Positions 8,392 through 17,373 of a DNA stretch of 46,960 bases are shown piece after piece. The stretch comes from an uncultured Alphaproteobacteria bacterium (GTDB lineage: Bacteria > Pseudomonadota > Alphaproteobacteria > CAAHEQ01 > UBA3637), in contig CASECF010000034.1 of the NCBI GenBank assembly GCA_949286245.1, positions 1 through 46,960 on the forward strand, written 5' to 3'. The notes beneath the pieces are model-generated. The model was not told the origin of the DNA, ran no database searches, and was given only the letters and a program-made list of their open reading frames with translations. Position 1 is the stretch's first letter. Every line of letters starts with the position of its first letter. A program made the position numbers and the translations under genes.

Positions 8392-8985
8392 ATGAAAAAC
8401 TATTTTAAAACAATATCTTTTTTTATCATAAGTCCTATTTTATCCGTCTTTTTATTTTCGGGGCTTGTTTATGCCGAGGGGGAGTTAATATCTCAAAGTA
8501 AAAACGAGCCAACCCTCATGGATAAGGTTGGGAATCACTTTAGAACCATTCTTTGTAAAGGAGAGTGGGCTTTACTTGTTCCGATAAATACTTGGCATAA
8601 CAGAGCCATGTATGATAAAGAAAAAACAGACGGCTACAACGAGCGCCCTTGGGGGATCGGCGGCGGAAAACAATATACAGATTCCAACGGGAACAGACAC
8701 ACTCTTTTTTTGATGGAGTTTCAAGATTCACATAACGATGTGGAACCATTTGCGGGGTATGCCTACCAGTGGGTATGGGGCTTAGACGAAGCAAATGATT
8801 GGCGAGTTTCATTGGGAGGTGTTTTGGGAATAACCATGCGATCCGATTTTCATTATATTCCATTTCCGGCTCCTCTTCCTATTTTGGGGTTTGAATATAA
8901 ACGATTGGCTATTGAAAGCACATATATCCCCGGAGGACATAACAGTGGGAATATTCTATTCACTTGGCTCCGATGGAGTTTCTAA
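8392..8985 (+). CDS. pagP: Lipid A palmitoyltransferase PagP
   Basis: PagP is an outer-membrane beta-barrel enzyme that moves a palmitate from phospholipid to lipid A, strengthening the membrane and reducing TLR4 signalling. The match is unmistakable: TWHNRAMYDKEKTD, GYNERPWG and a conserved C-terminal YIPGGHNSGN region. Catalytic residues map to H69, D112 and S113, with the same 43-residue H-to-D spacing as H33/D76/S77 of E. coli PagP. Residues 1-28 are a signal peptide and the last residue is Phe (WSF), as expected for Bam substrates. At 197 residues it is normal length. It heads a tightly packed operon with exporter genes. Confidence 0.95.
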   Translation: MKNYFKTISFFIISPILSVFLFSGLVYAEGELISQSKNEPTLMDKVGNHFRTILCKGEWALLVPINTWHNRAMYDKEKTDGYNERPWGIGGGKQYTDSNGNRHTLFLMEFQDSHNDVEPFAGYAYQWVWGLDEANDWRVSLGGVLGITMRSDFHYIPFPAPLPILGFEYKRLAIESTYIPGGHNSGNILFTWLRWSF

Positions 8986-9894
8986 ATGGAAAAATATGCC
9001 GTTATCACAAAAAATCTGTCTAAATCATTCTATCGAAAAGAGCATGGTTTTTTTAGACCAGCCACAGAAACAAAAGCGGTTCAAGATCTTTCATTGACAA
9101 TCCGCTCAGGTGAATGTGTGGCGTTTATCGGACCAAACGGTGCCGGCAAATCAACAACGGTAAAAATGCTTACCTCCATTTTATATCCGACTGGCGGATC
9201 TGCCCTCGTGGCCGGAATCAATCCATGGGAGAATCGTTCTGCCCTTTGTCATCAAATCGGTGTTATTTTTGGACAACGATCTCAACTATGGTATCATCTT
9301 CCCGTCCGGGATTCATTGCATTTATTAGCGGTCGCATACAATTTATCGGAAGCCGAAGAGAAAAAAAGATTGCAAGAGCTCAGCGAGTCATTACAAGTCA
9401 CTGAATTATTAGACAGACCGGTCCGTGATTTATCCTTAGGTCAACGTATGAGATGTGAGATTATAGCCTCTCTTCTCCATTCTCCTCAAATTTTATTTTT
9501 AGATGAACCGACCATCGGGTTGGATGTTGAGGCAAAACTTCTGTTGCGTTCGTTTTTAAAACAAGAATCGGAAGCCAAGGGGATTACGATTTTACTGACC
9601 AGTCATGATACCGGAGATATTGAAAAGATTTGCCATCGTGTTTTATTGATTAACCATGGTTCTCTCATTCTTGACACGACGATGAATCGTCTCAAAACGC
9701 AGTTTATGTCAGAGAAATATATTCGAATCACTCATAAAGATGGTTCATATCAGCGATTTCACTTCGATCCACGGACTGAAGACATTACTCATTTTTTAAA
9801 ATCATCCACGTTTAATCAAGTCTCTGATTTGACAATCGAAAATCCTCCTTTGGAAGAAATTATTCGTAAACTCTATCAAAAAGAGGTTTCATGA
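8986..9894 (+). CDS. ABC-2 exporter ATPase subunit (COG4586 type)
   Basis: This 302-residue ATPase powers the two permeases that follow. Walker A is GPNGAGKST (49-57), a degenerate signature LSLGQRMR lies near residue 144, and Walker B ILFLDEPT follows. The N-terminal insertion YRKEHGFFRP and the long C-terminal tail are typical of the COG4586 group, paired with COG4587 and COG3694 permeases. Its ATG directly follows the pagP stop, with GGAG 7 bp upstream inside pagP, so translation is probably coupled. Substrates of this exporter group are poorly known (viologen resistance has been reported for relatives). Confidence 0.9.
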   Translation: MEKYAVITKNLSKSFYRKEHGFFRPATETKAVQDLSLTIRSGECVAFIGPNGAGKSTTVKMLTSILYPTGGSALVAGINPWENRSALCHQIGVIFGQRSQLWYHLPVRDSLHLLAVAYNLSEAEEKKRLQELSESLQVTELLDRPVRDLSLGQRMRCEIIASLLHSPQILFLDEPTIGLDVEAKLLLRSFLKQESEAKGITILLTSHDTGDIEKICHRVLLINHGSLILDTTMNRLKTQFMSEKYIRITHKDGSYQRFHFDPRTEDITHFLKSSTFNQVSDLTIENPPLEEIIRKLYQKEVS

Positions 9895-10679
9895 GACCAT
9901 TTTTTTTGCTGATACAATCGTCTTTTAAGTTTCAAAAAAAACAACTGCCTGTTATCGGAACAAGACTTGTTCTGCTTTTAATTCTCATTTGTATTTTTAA
10001 TCAATTTTGGCAAATTGTGAAAGACGGAAATTCTGCTACCGCTCAGATTAACCCTGTGGACTTTATTTGGTATTTAATGATTGGGGCTCTATTGCAATAT
10101 AGTCGTCCCGAAGGACTTCACTATCAAATTGAACAAGAAATCAAAACCGGAAATATTGCTTACAAAATGTTAAGACCCATTTCTGTTATCAGTATTTACT
10201 TCTTTAGCGGATTGGGAAGCTTTTTATTTAGACTCCCTCTTTTATTTATCGTAAGTGCCCTTTTTCTCCTCGTTCTAAAAGGAGGAGAGCTTCCGCAAAC
10301 ATTTGATGCGGTTCCGGTGATTTTCTTACTTCTTTTACTGAGTGGTATTTTTATTTCTCTTTGTACTGTTTTTATCGGTTTATCTACTTTATGGCTTCAA
10401 GATTCTCTGCCTCTTTTTTGGATTCTTCAAAAGGCAGAATATATTTTGGGCGGTTTATTTTTTCCGATCACATTATATCCTCAGTGGCTTCAGGAAATAG
10501 CATTGGCTACTCCGTTTGGTTGGATCGGTTACGGTGTTTCTCGACTGATCTATGACTATACACCACAAGCGGCGTTCGAAACAGGCATTCATATTCTTTT
10601 TTGGATTATTATTTTATTGATTTTCAATCATATTTCCTATACCTTTTTAAGAAAAAGGATTGCAATCAATGGCGGATAA
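9891..10679 (+). CDS. ABC-2 exporter permease (COG4587 type)
   Basis: A 262-residue inner-membrane protein with about six hydrophobic segments (roughly 20-40, 58-75, 105-130, 140-165, 175-200, 230-255). The motif EIKTGNIAYKMLRP near residue 85 and the FFPITLYPQWLQ stretch near 200 are hallmarks of this permease family. It overlaps the ATPase gene by ATGA and overlaps the next gene. It should pair with the next permease as a heterodimer driven by the upstream ATPase. Confidence 0.88.
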   Translation: MRPFFLLIQSSFKFQKKQLPVIGTRLVLLLILICIFNQFWQIVKDGNSATAQINPVDFIWYLMIGALLQYSRPEGLHYQIEQEIKTGNIAYKMLRPISVISIYFFSGLGSFLFRLPLLFIVSALFLLVLKGGELPQTFDAVPVIFLLLLLSGIFISLCTVFIGLSTLWLQDSLPLFWILQKAEYILGGLFFPITLYPQWLQEIALATPFGWIGYGVSRLIYDYTPQAAFETGIHILFWIIILLIFNHISYTFLRKRIAINGG

Positions 10680-11466
10680 TCAAATCAAATTTTTCTTAGA
10701 ACTCATTCGAATGAATATGAAACACTCATATGCTTTAAAGACGGCATTTTGGTTGCGTGTTCTATTTATGTTGATCAGTAATGGAATAATGCTTGTCGGC
10801 TGGGGCGTTATGTTTCATCAATTTCAATCAATTAACGGATGGACATTTTCTGATTTTATGTTTATGACGGGTCTTAATATTACGGCATTTTCAATATGGT
10901 CTTTATTTTTCAGAGGAACAGGTATTTATATGGCACATTTAATTGAAAATGGCGGATTAGATCATTTTTTGCTCACACCCAAAAATATTCTTTTTCATAT
11001 CTCCTGTTCTGCTTCAAATCCTGCCGGATGGGGTGATTTTATAACCGGTTTTTGTTTAATTTTAGCCTCGAATCTTTTTTGTTTTTCCAACGTGTTTTTG
11101 GTTCTGATCTTCTTAATCTGCTCCGTTCTTTGCTTTTTAACCATTGGATTTTTCTTTTCGGCACTCAATTTTTGGCTTACCGGTTTTTCTGATTTATCCG
11201 AACGACTTTTTTATATTTTCTTTAATCTGTCGGGCTACCCCGGAAGTATTTATTCCGATTGGGCCAAAATACTTTTATTAACTGTTTTCCCAATCGGCTT
11301 TATCTCCATTTTACCCGTTGAGATTCTGAAAACCTTTTCCCTCCCCTCCTTTTTATACTTAATAACGGGAATATCCTTTTTATTTATCGGAAGTATTTTG
11401 TTTTTTTATAATGGATTAAAAAGGTATAAAAGTGGCAATCAAGTAAACACAAGAGGATACCAATGA
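10669..11466 (+). CDS. ABC-2 exporter permease (COG3694 type)
   Basis: A 265-residue membrane protein with about six predicted helices, forming the second half of the exporter. The block LIENGGLDHFLLTPKNILF is typical of the family. I chose the ATG at 10669, which has AAGGA about 9 bp upstream within the previous gene; a TTG at 10660 is an alternative start. The start overlaps the end of the first permease by 11 bp, and the stop overlaps the glycosyltransferase start by ATGA. These couplings suggest fixed stoichiometry. Confidence 0.87.
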   Translation: MADNQIKFFLELIRMNMKHSYALKTAFWLRVLFMLISNGIMLVGWGVMFHQFQSINGWTFSDFMFMTGLNITAFSIWSLFFRGTGIYMAHLIENGGLDHFLLTPKNILFHISCSASNPAGWGDFITGFCLILASNLFCFSNVFLVLIFLICSVLCFLTIGFFFSALNFWLTGFSDLSERLFYIFFNLSGYPGSIYSDWAKILLLTVFPIGFISILPVEILKTFSLPSFLYLITGISFLFIGSILFFYNGLKRYKSGNQVNTRGYQ

Positions 11467-12581
11467 AATACTTATGTATCATTTTTTTATCCTTGCTTGT
11501 GCTTGTTGTATTGTATGTATTCCCTCAACCTTCAACAAAACAAACGATCAAAAAAGCAACCCTGATTATTTGGCATGACGGAACGGATGATCACGCTTTC
11601 AAAAATATCCCTTATCTAAATTACTTAAGATCAAAACTGGCTGAAAAAGGGTATGAGTTGCATACTTACCCCTATTATTCTATTGACGAAAGTGATTTAA
11701 TTATTGCCATATGGAAATATTTTCCAAAAATACCGAAAAAGAAAAAAGAAAACAGCTACCTATGGTTAATAGAAACACCTCTGAGTACTCTCCCCCCCAA
11801 TTCTGAGGAATACGCTTCTCAATTTAAAAAAATATTCACATATCAAAAAGCTTATGTTAATAATCAAAACATATTTGAGCTGAAAGTTCCTTATAATTTT
11901 TCACAAAAAAAAACCAACATTATTGATATTCTTCCTCAAAAAGATATTTTAATTACGCAAATTGCCACGAATCTATATAAATCCAACAAAAAATTTATCT
12001 ATCAGCAACGCAGAAACGATTCCATTTGGCTTTTGGAAAATGCCCCTGATGATTTTTTAATGTATGGTTTCGGTTGGGAGAAGATCAAGAAAGAGTTATC
12101 CGAAACGGCGGCAAAAAAATTCAATGATGTTTATAAAGGATATATTCCCCGAAAAGCAGATGCAATCACTCACGCAAAATTTGTGTTAACTTATGAAAAC
12201 ACGCGATCTCCCGGTTATATTTCTGAAAAAATCTATGATGTTATGCTTTTGGGGGCGGTTCCAGTCTACCTCGGTGCCCCCGACATAACAGATCAAGTAC
12301 CACCCGATTGCTTTATCGATAGAAGCCAATTCAAGACAATGGAAGAACTCTATACATTTTTAAAAACAATGCCGGATGATGTTTATATGAAATATCTAAC
12401 CTGTATTCAAACTCACTTAAATCAATGGGATCAAAATCCCAAAAACGGATATCGTTTGATTGATCAATTACTTGAGTATATTTTCCCGGAAGAAGACAAG
12501 GTTCCGCCAACAGATAAAAATAATTCAAAATCAAACATTGACACCCTTTTAAAAAGCAAGATATACTCAAAGTGGTTTTGA
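11463..12581 (+). CDS. Glycosyltransferase family 10 (fucosyltransferase-like)
   Basis: This 372-residue protein has an N-terminal membrane anchor (residues 3-20) and a C-terminal GT10 domain. The diagnostic stretch at about 243-270 reads YENTRSPGYISEKIYD and then GAVPVYLGAP, matching the GDP-fucose-binding motif of alpha-1,3/1,4-fucosyltransferases. The N-terminal half is the variable acceptor-side domain. GT10 enzymes usually decorate lipopolysaccharide or surface glycans, but the acceptor here is unknown. It overlaps the permease by 4 bp and precedes hlyD by 12 bp, so it sits in the middle of an exporter operon, which is unusual. Confidence 0.85.
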   Translation: MKYLCIIFLSLLVLVVLYVFPQPSTKQTIKKATLIIWHDGTDDHAFKNIPYLNYLRSKLAEKGYELHTYPYYSIDESDLIIAIWKYFPKIPKKKKENSYLWLIETPLSTLPPNSEEYASQFKKIFTYQKAYVNNQNIFELKVPYNFSQKKTNIIDILPQKDILITQIATNLYKSNKKFIYQQRRNDSIWLLENAPDDFLMYGFGWEKIKKELSETAAKKFNDVYKGYIPRKADAITHAKFVLTYENTRSPGYISEKIYDVMLLGAVPVYLGAPDITDQVPPDCFIDRSQFKTMEELYTFLKTMPDDVYMKYLTCIQTHLNQWDQNPKNGYRLIDQLLEYIFPEEDKVPPTDKNNSKSNIDTLLKSKIYSKWF

Positions 12582-12593
12582 AAGGAGATCTCC

Positions 12594-13445
12594 ATGTCGC
12601 AATTTAAATTCACGAGCGCCCTATTTTTCAAAAAAGTATTTCTTTTATCTCTGCTTATCGGTTTGTGTGGAGCTCTTTGGTATTTTTTTGTTATTCGTCC
12701 GCAACAAACAACCGATTTGACATTTTACGGGAATGTGGATATTCGACAAGTCAATGTGGCCTTTCGGGTAAACGGCCGGCTTGAGGAGATGTTTTTTGAA
12801 GAAGGGGATCGTGTTAAAAAAGGGGATTTATTGGCTAAATTAGATCCGGAACCCATTCAAAATAACCTGAATCAGGCGCAAGCTCAACTGAAACAGGCAA
12901 AAGTAGAGGCCGAAAACGCCTCAATCAAACAAAATCGGCGTTTACCTCTTTGTAAAAGCGGAACAATATCCGTTCAAGAATGCGATGATTTACTCATGGA
13001 AAAAAATAAAACCGAAGCAACCGTTCTATATATGGATTCTTTACTCGATGAAGCAAAAACGGCTCTTAATGACACCTTTTTATATGCCCCGTCAGATGGG
13101 ATCATTTTAATTCGTATTTTAGAACCGGGAACAATTTTAAGTGCAGGATTACCTGTTTATTCCATCTCTTTAAACGAGAAGATGTGGGTTCGGACTTATA
13201 TTCAAGAAACAGATTTAGGGCGCATTAAAATCGGTACCCCTGTTTCTGTTTTAACCGACTCAACCGATAAAATCTATAAAGGTCGTGTCGGCTTTATTTC
13301 TCCTCAAGCCGAATTTACGCCAAAAAATATTGAAACTGGTACACTTCGAACAGACTTGGTGTATAGAACTCGAATTATCGTCGATAATCCGGACGATTAT
13401 TTAAAGCAAGGAATGCCCGTCACAATTAAAGCGCTACCTAAATGA
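12594..13445 (+). CDS. HlyD-family periplasmic adaptor (YbhG-like)
   Basis: A membrane-fusion protein of 283 residues linking an inner-membrane ABC exporter to the periplasm or outer membrane. It has one N-terminal membrane helix (about 14-32), a lipoyl half-motif near 50-85 (GRLEEMFFEEGDRVKKGDLL), a helical hairpin from about 85 to 155, and the second lipoyl half plus beta-barrel after APSDGIIL. It is shorter than E. coli YbhG by some 50 residues, with a short coiled coil. AAAGGAGA precedes the ATG. It overlaps the next gene by ATGA. Confidence 0.9.
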   Translation: MSQFKFTSALFFKKVFLLSLLIGLCGALWYFFVIRPQQTTDLTFYGNVDIRQVNVAFRVNGRLEEMFFEEGDRVKKGDLLAKLDPEPIQNNLNQAQAQLKQAKVEAENASIKQNRRLPLCKSGTISVQECDDLLMEKNKTEATVLYMDSLLDEAKTALNDTFLYAPSDGIILIRILEPGTILSAGLPVYSISLNEKMWVRTYIQETDLGRIKIGTPVSVLTDSTDKIYKGRVGFISPQAEFTPKNIETGTLRTDLVYRTRIIVDNPDDYLKQGMPVTIKALPK

Positions 13446-15136
13446 TAAAATCTATTGCCGAAATTTCCCATCTGACTAAAGTTTTTTCTCTGGGGAAAAA
13501 ACCGGCCTTAGATGACATAACCTTCACTCTGCCGAGGGGGAAAATAAGCGGTCTCATTGGTCCGGACGGAGCCGGAAAAACAACCCTCATTCGTCTTTTA
13601 TTGGGATTATTGAGTCCTTCTCAAGGAAAGATTCGAGTCCTCGATTTGGATCCCGTCACCGAGACAAAAGATTTACACCAAAAAACAGGATATATGCCGC
13701 AAAAGTTCGGTCTCTATGAGGATCTGACGGTTCTCGAAAATATGAATCTGTATGCAGATTTAAACGGATTAACCGAACAGGAAAAAAGAACGTCGTTTAA
13801 ACAATTATTGGCAATGACCAATTTAACACCTTTCACTGAAAGATTAGCCGGTAATCTGTCCGGCGGAATGAAACAAAAATTAGGATTGGTTTGTTCCCTG
13901 TTGGGACATCCCGATTTTTTATTATTGGATGAACCAAGTGTCGGGGTTGATCCGATTTCAAGACGTGAATTAATGAAGCTTGTCCGAGATCTAACAAAAT
14001 CTGGAATAACCGTCTTGTGGTCTACCTCCTATTTAGATGAGGCGGAACAGTTTGATCAAATTTTACTCCTCAACGACGGGAAACTTCTCTTTCAAGGGAA
14101 CCCAAAAGAACTGACAAACTCTTTAGACGGCTCTGTTTTCCTAACACAAAACACACATTTAAATAACCGCCGTCTGTTAAGACAAATACTCAAAAGTCAA
14201 AAGCCGATTATCGATGCCGTTATACAAGGAGATTCTGTTCGGGTTGTTATGACGGATAAAAACCTGCAACGGAAATATGACACCTTTTTAAAGCAAACAA
14301 CGCCTCGTTTTGAAGATGCCGTCATCAAAATATTGGGGGGAGCCCCCATGCACGAATCACTGGTGGCTCAAAATATTTCTGTTTCAGAAACAGCTTCCGT
14401 TATGATTGAAGCCGATCACCTAACAAAACGATACGGGAGCTTTACGGCAGCGAACGATATCACTTTCCAGATAAAACGAGGAGAAATATTCGGTCTTTTG
14501 GGGCCAAACGGAGCCGGAAAATCAACCTCGTTCAAGATGATGTGTGGTTTATCCAAACCAACAAGCGGAAATGCGCTTATTACGGGAATTGACATGAATA
14601 TTGATCCGACAAAAGCTCGATCAAAATTAGGATATATGGCTCAAAAATTTTCTTTGTTCAGCCCTCTGTCCGTTTTACAAAATCTTCGTTTTTTTGCAGG
14701 AATTTATGGGTTAAAAGGGAGTGATAAAAAAAACAGGATAGATCAAATGATAGATGTTTTTAATTTATCTCGCTATCTGGGCACCCCATCCGGTACTCTC
14801 CCATTAGGATATAAGCAACGTCTGGCTTTAGCCTGTGCTATTATGCATAATCCTCCTATTTTGTTTTTAGATGAGCCGACCAGCGGTGTTGATCCCCTCA
14901 CCCGTCGAGAATTTTGGAATCATATCAATTCCATGGTTGAAAAAGGGGTAACGGTCATGGTGACAACCCATTTTATGGATGAAGCAGAATATTGTGATAG
15001 AATTGCATTGATTTATCAAGGAAATGCCATTCGTATCGGATCACCTTCTCAGTTAAAAAAGCAAGGAGAAACCATGGAAGATGCATTTATTCGACTCATT
15101 TGTGAGTATGATCAAAAGCATGAGGTCAAAAAATGA
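13442..15136 (+). CDS. Duplicated ABC ATPase (YbhF/RbbA type)
   Basis: Two ATPase domains are fused in one 564-residue chain, as in E. coli YbhF. The first has Walker A GPDGAGKTT (40-48) and signature LSGGMKQK. The second has Walker A GPNGAGKST (about 354-362) and the altered signature LPLGYKQR typical of this family, with Walker B ILFLDEPTSGVD. It would drive the two following permeases together with the adaptor upstream. E. coli YbhFSR has been linked to drug and Na+/Li+ efflux. It overlaps both neighbours by 4 bp. Confidence 0.9.
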   Translation: MIKSIAEISHLTKVFSLGKKPALDDITFTLPRGKISGLIGPDGAGKTTLIRLLLGLLSPSQGKIRVLDLDPVTETKDLHQKTGYMPQKFGLYEDLTVLENMNLYADLNGLTEQEKRTSFKQLLAMTNLTPFTERLAGNLSGGMKQKLGLVCSLLGHPDFLLLDEPSVGVDPISRRELMKLVRDLTKSGITVLWSTSYLDEAEQFDQILLLNDGKLLFQGNPKELTNSLDGSVFLTQNTHLNNRRLLRQILKSQKPIIDAVIQGDSVRVVMTDKNLQRKYDTFLKQTTPRFEDAVIKILGGAPMHESLVAQNISVSETASVMIEADHLTKRYGSFTAANDITFQIKRGEIFGLLGPNGAGKSTSFKMMCGLSKPTSGNALITGIDMNIDPTKARSKLGYMAQKFSLFSPLSVLQNLRFFAGIYGLKGSDKKNRIDQMIDVFNLSRYLGTPSGTLPLGYKQRLALACAIMHNPPILFLDEPTSGVDPLTRREFWNHINSMVEKGVTVMVTTHFMDEAEYCDRIALIYQGNAIRIGSPSQLKKQGETMEDAFIRLICEYDQKHEVKK

Positions 15137-16245
15137 AATATGTTTGGCCACTGGTTAAAAAAGAAACGCTTCAAATTATACGAGATCCCAGCAGTATTTT
15201 AATCGCATTTATCCTTCCGCTTATCTTGCTTTTAATTTTTGCCTATGCCGTCAATTTGGATAATAATAAAATCAGACTGGGACTACTGGTAGAAGGATAC
15301 GATCATCAGGCAAATGATATCATCGATAGTTTCAAGGGAACAGAATATTTGGAGGTAATCCGTTATATAAATCGATCAGATCTTCAAACGGCCCTTATTC
15401 GCGGAGACATTAAAGCCGCTTTAATTGTTCCGAATGATTTTGCAAAAAATATCGGAGATCCGAATAACACGGCTCATTTACAAGTTTTATCCGATGCCTC
15501 GGATCCCAATATCGCTCTTTTCATCAGTTCTTATGCCCAAGGAGTTTTATCAAACTGGCAACGTATTTTTATGCAAGAGCAGAGCATCACCGGTCCAACA
15601 CAAATTCAAATAGAACCGGTTATTTGGTTTAATCCGGAGTTAAAAAGCAGAAATTTTATTCTCCCCGGATCAATTGCCATCATCATGACACTGGTCGGCA
15701 TGATTTTAACGGCTCTTGTTATCTCTCGAGAATGGGAGCGAGGAACAATGGAATCCTTATTGACAACCAAAATCAGCAAAATGGATTTTATTTTATCCAA
15801 ATACATTGCTTACTACGGATTAGCCCTCTGTTCTACGTTATTTTGTACGGTCTTATGTGTATTTGTATTTCATGTCCCTTTTCGTGGTTCCTTTATTGTT
15901 TATCTGATTGTGTCCAGTTTATTTATAGCAACGGCACTCGGGCAAGGATTTATTGTTTCCACATTAGCAAAGAATCAATTTTTAGCAGCGATTACTTCCG
16001 CCATGTTAGGCTTCTTGCCGGCTGTTATGCTCTCGGGTTTTTTATTTGAAATTTCCTCCATGCCGACAGCCATTAGCTGGATCACCTATTTTATTCCGGC
16101 TCGTTATTTTGCGCCAGCCATCAACAATTTATTTTTAGGCGGAAATATTTGGAGTATTATTTTACCGCAAAGCTTCTTCTTGCTGATCGGCGCCTTACTC
16201 TTATTTTTTATTATGTATAAAATAACAAAAGAAAGGTTAGAATAA
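15133..16245 (+). CDS. ABC-2 type permease (YbhS-like)
   Basis: A 370-residue inner-membrane permease. Helix 1 is at about 22-40. A large periplasmic domain follows (about 42-175), then five helices from about 178 to 365. The motif EWERGTMESLLTT after the second helix is the family hallmark. ATGA overlap with the ATPase gene and immediate adjacency to the next permease show coupled translation. It is expected to form a heterodimer with the following gene product. Confidence 0.9.
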   Translation: MKYVWPLVKKETLQIIRDPSSILIAFILPLILLLIFAYAVNLDNNKIRLGLLVEGYDHQANDIIDSFKGTEYLEVIRYINRSDLQTALIRGDIKAALIVPNDFAKNIGDPNNTAHLQVLSDASDPNIALFISSYAQGVLSNWQRIFMQEQSITGPTQIQIEPVIWFNPELKSRNFILPGSIAIIMTLVGMILTALVISREWERGTMESLLTTKISKMDFILSKYIAYYGLALCSTLFCTVLCVFVFHVPFRGSFIVYLIVSSLFIATALGQGFIVSTLAKNQFLAAITSAMLGFLPAVMLSGFLFEISSMPTAISWITYFIPARYFAPAINNLFLGGNIWSIILPQSFFLLIGALLLFFIMYKITKERLE

Positions 16246-17373
16246 ATGTTCAAACAATTATTCAATCGCCTGAGTTATATTTCGGCCCTGATTATAAAAG
16301 AGTTTCAGATTATTTGGTCTGATCCGCGGAACCGTATTATGATTCTCTTACCCCCTCTTTTACAGCTAACGATTTTTGCCTTTACGGCCACCTTTGAAGT
16401 AAAAAATATTTCCATGGTTATTTACGACAAGGATAACAGCATCATTTCACGCTCCCTGTCAGATAAATTTCAAAATACACCCACCGTTCATACGGTTTAT
16501 CATGTTGATAACGAATCTGATTTTAAAAATCTCATTGATACTCAAAAAGTCTATCTGGGATTAACCATACCCCCTGATTTTAGCAGGAATCTTTATGCCA
16601 AAAGGCCGGCAACCCTTCAATTCATTTTAGATGGACGTAAATCTAATGCGGCTCAAATCGTTATGGGATACAGTACTCAAATTGTCAACGCATTTCAATA
16701 TGAGCTGAATGATATCAGTATTCCAAAACCCAAAATTACAATAGATATTCGACACTGGTTTAATCCCAACTTAAACTATCAATGGTTTATTATCATCTCT
16801 CTGACGGGAGCCATTGCTACAATTATGATGTTAGCCATTACGGCTTTAGCCGTTGCTCAAGAAAAGGAACAAGGGACATTCGATCAAATTATTGTGGCTC
16901 CCTTAAGCTCAACGGAAATTTTAATCGGGAAAACAATTCCGGCTCTTTTAATTGCTCTTTTAGACGTTTCTCTCATGATCGGTGCCGGTCTTTTATTCTT
17001 TGATCTTCCCCTGTCCGGATCCTTTGTCAGTTTATACCTCAGCATTATTGTCTTTCTTATTTCGATTGCCGGTATTGGTCTGTTTATTTCCACACTTTGC
17101 CAAACACAGCAACAAGCCATCTTGGGTGTTTTTGCCTTTTTTGCCCCTACTTTTCTTCTATCCGGATTTGTTGCGCCAATCGAAAATATGCCTCTTTTTC
17201 TGCAAAAGTTAAGCATAATCAATCCGCTTACTTATTTTTTCAATCTGATGAAAGGAATCTTTCTAAAAGACATTAGCATTCCCATGATTTGGGAAAACAT
17301 CATCCCTCTTCTGATCATCAGCATTATCACCTTAACGTTTGCCGGCTGGTTTTTTAATAAGAGGCTCGATTAA
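16246..17373 (+). CDS. ABC-2 type permease (YbhR-like)
   Basis: The second permease of the pair has 375 residues and the same layout: helix 1 at about 28-47, a periplasmic domain, then helices from about 178 on. The motif EKEQGTFDQIIVAPLSS matches the YbhR group. Its ATG follows the stop of the previous gene directly. It is the last gene of the run starting at pagP. Its stop codon shares bases with the stop of the convergent MFS gene (17370-17373), so there is no room for a terminator between them. Confidence 0.9.
   Translation: MFKQLFNRLSYISALIIKEFQIIWSDPRNRIMILLPPLLQLTIFAFTATFEVKNISMVIYDKDNSIISRSLSDKFQNTPTVHTVYHVDNESDFKNLIDTQKVYLGLTIPPDFSRNLYAKRPATLQFILDGRKSNAAQIVMGYSTQIVNAFQYELNDISIPKPKITIDIRHWFNPNLNYQWFIIISLTGAIATIMMLAITALAVAQEKEQGTFDQIIVAPLSSTEILIGKTIPALLIALLDVSLMIGAGLLFFDLPLSGSFVSLYLSIIVFLISIAGIGLFISTLCQTQQQAILGVFAFFAPTFLLSGFVAPIENMPLFLQKLSIINPLTYFFNLMKGIFLKDISIPMIWENIIPLLIISIITLTFAGWFFNKRLD

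Noticed and set aside
17370-17373. Overlapping convergent stops as a regulatory site
   Set aside because: A 4-bp stop overlap is common in compact genomes and needs no special explanation.
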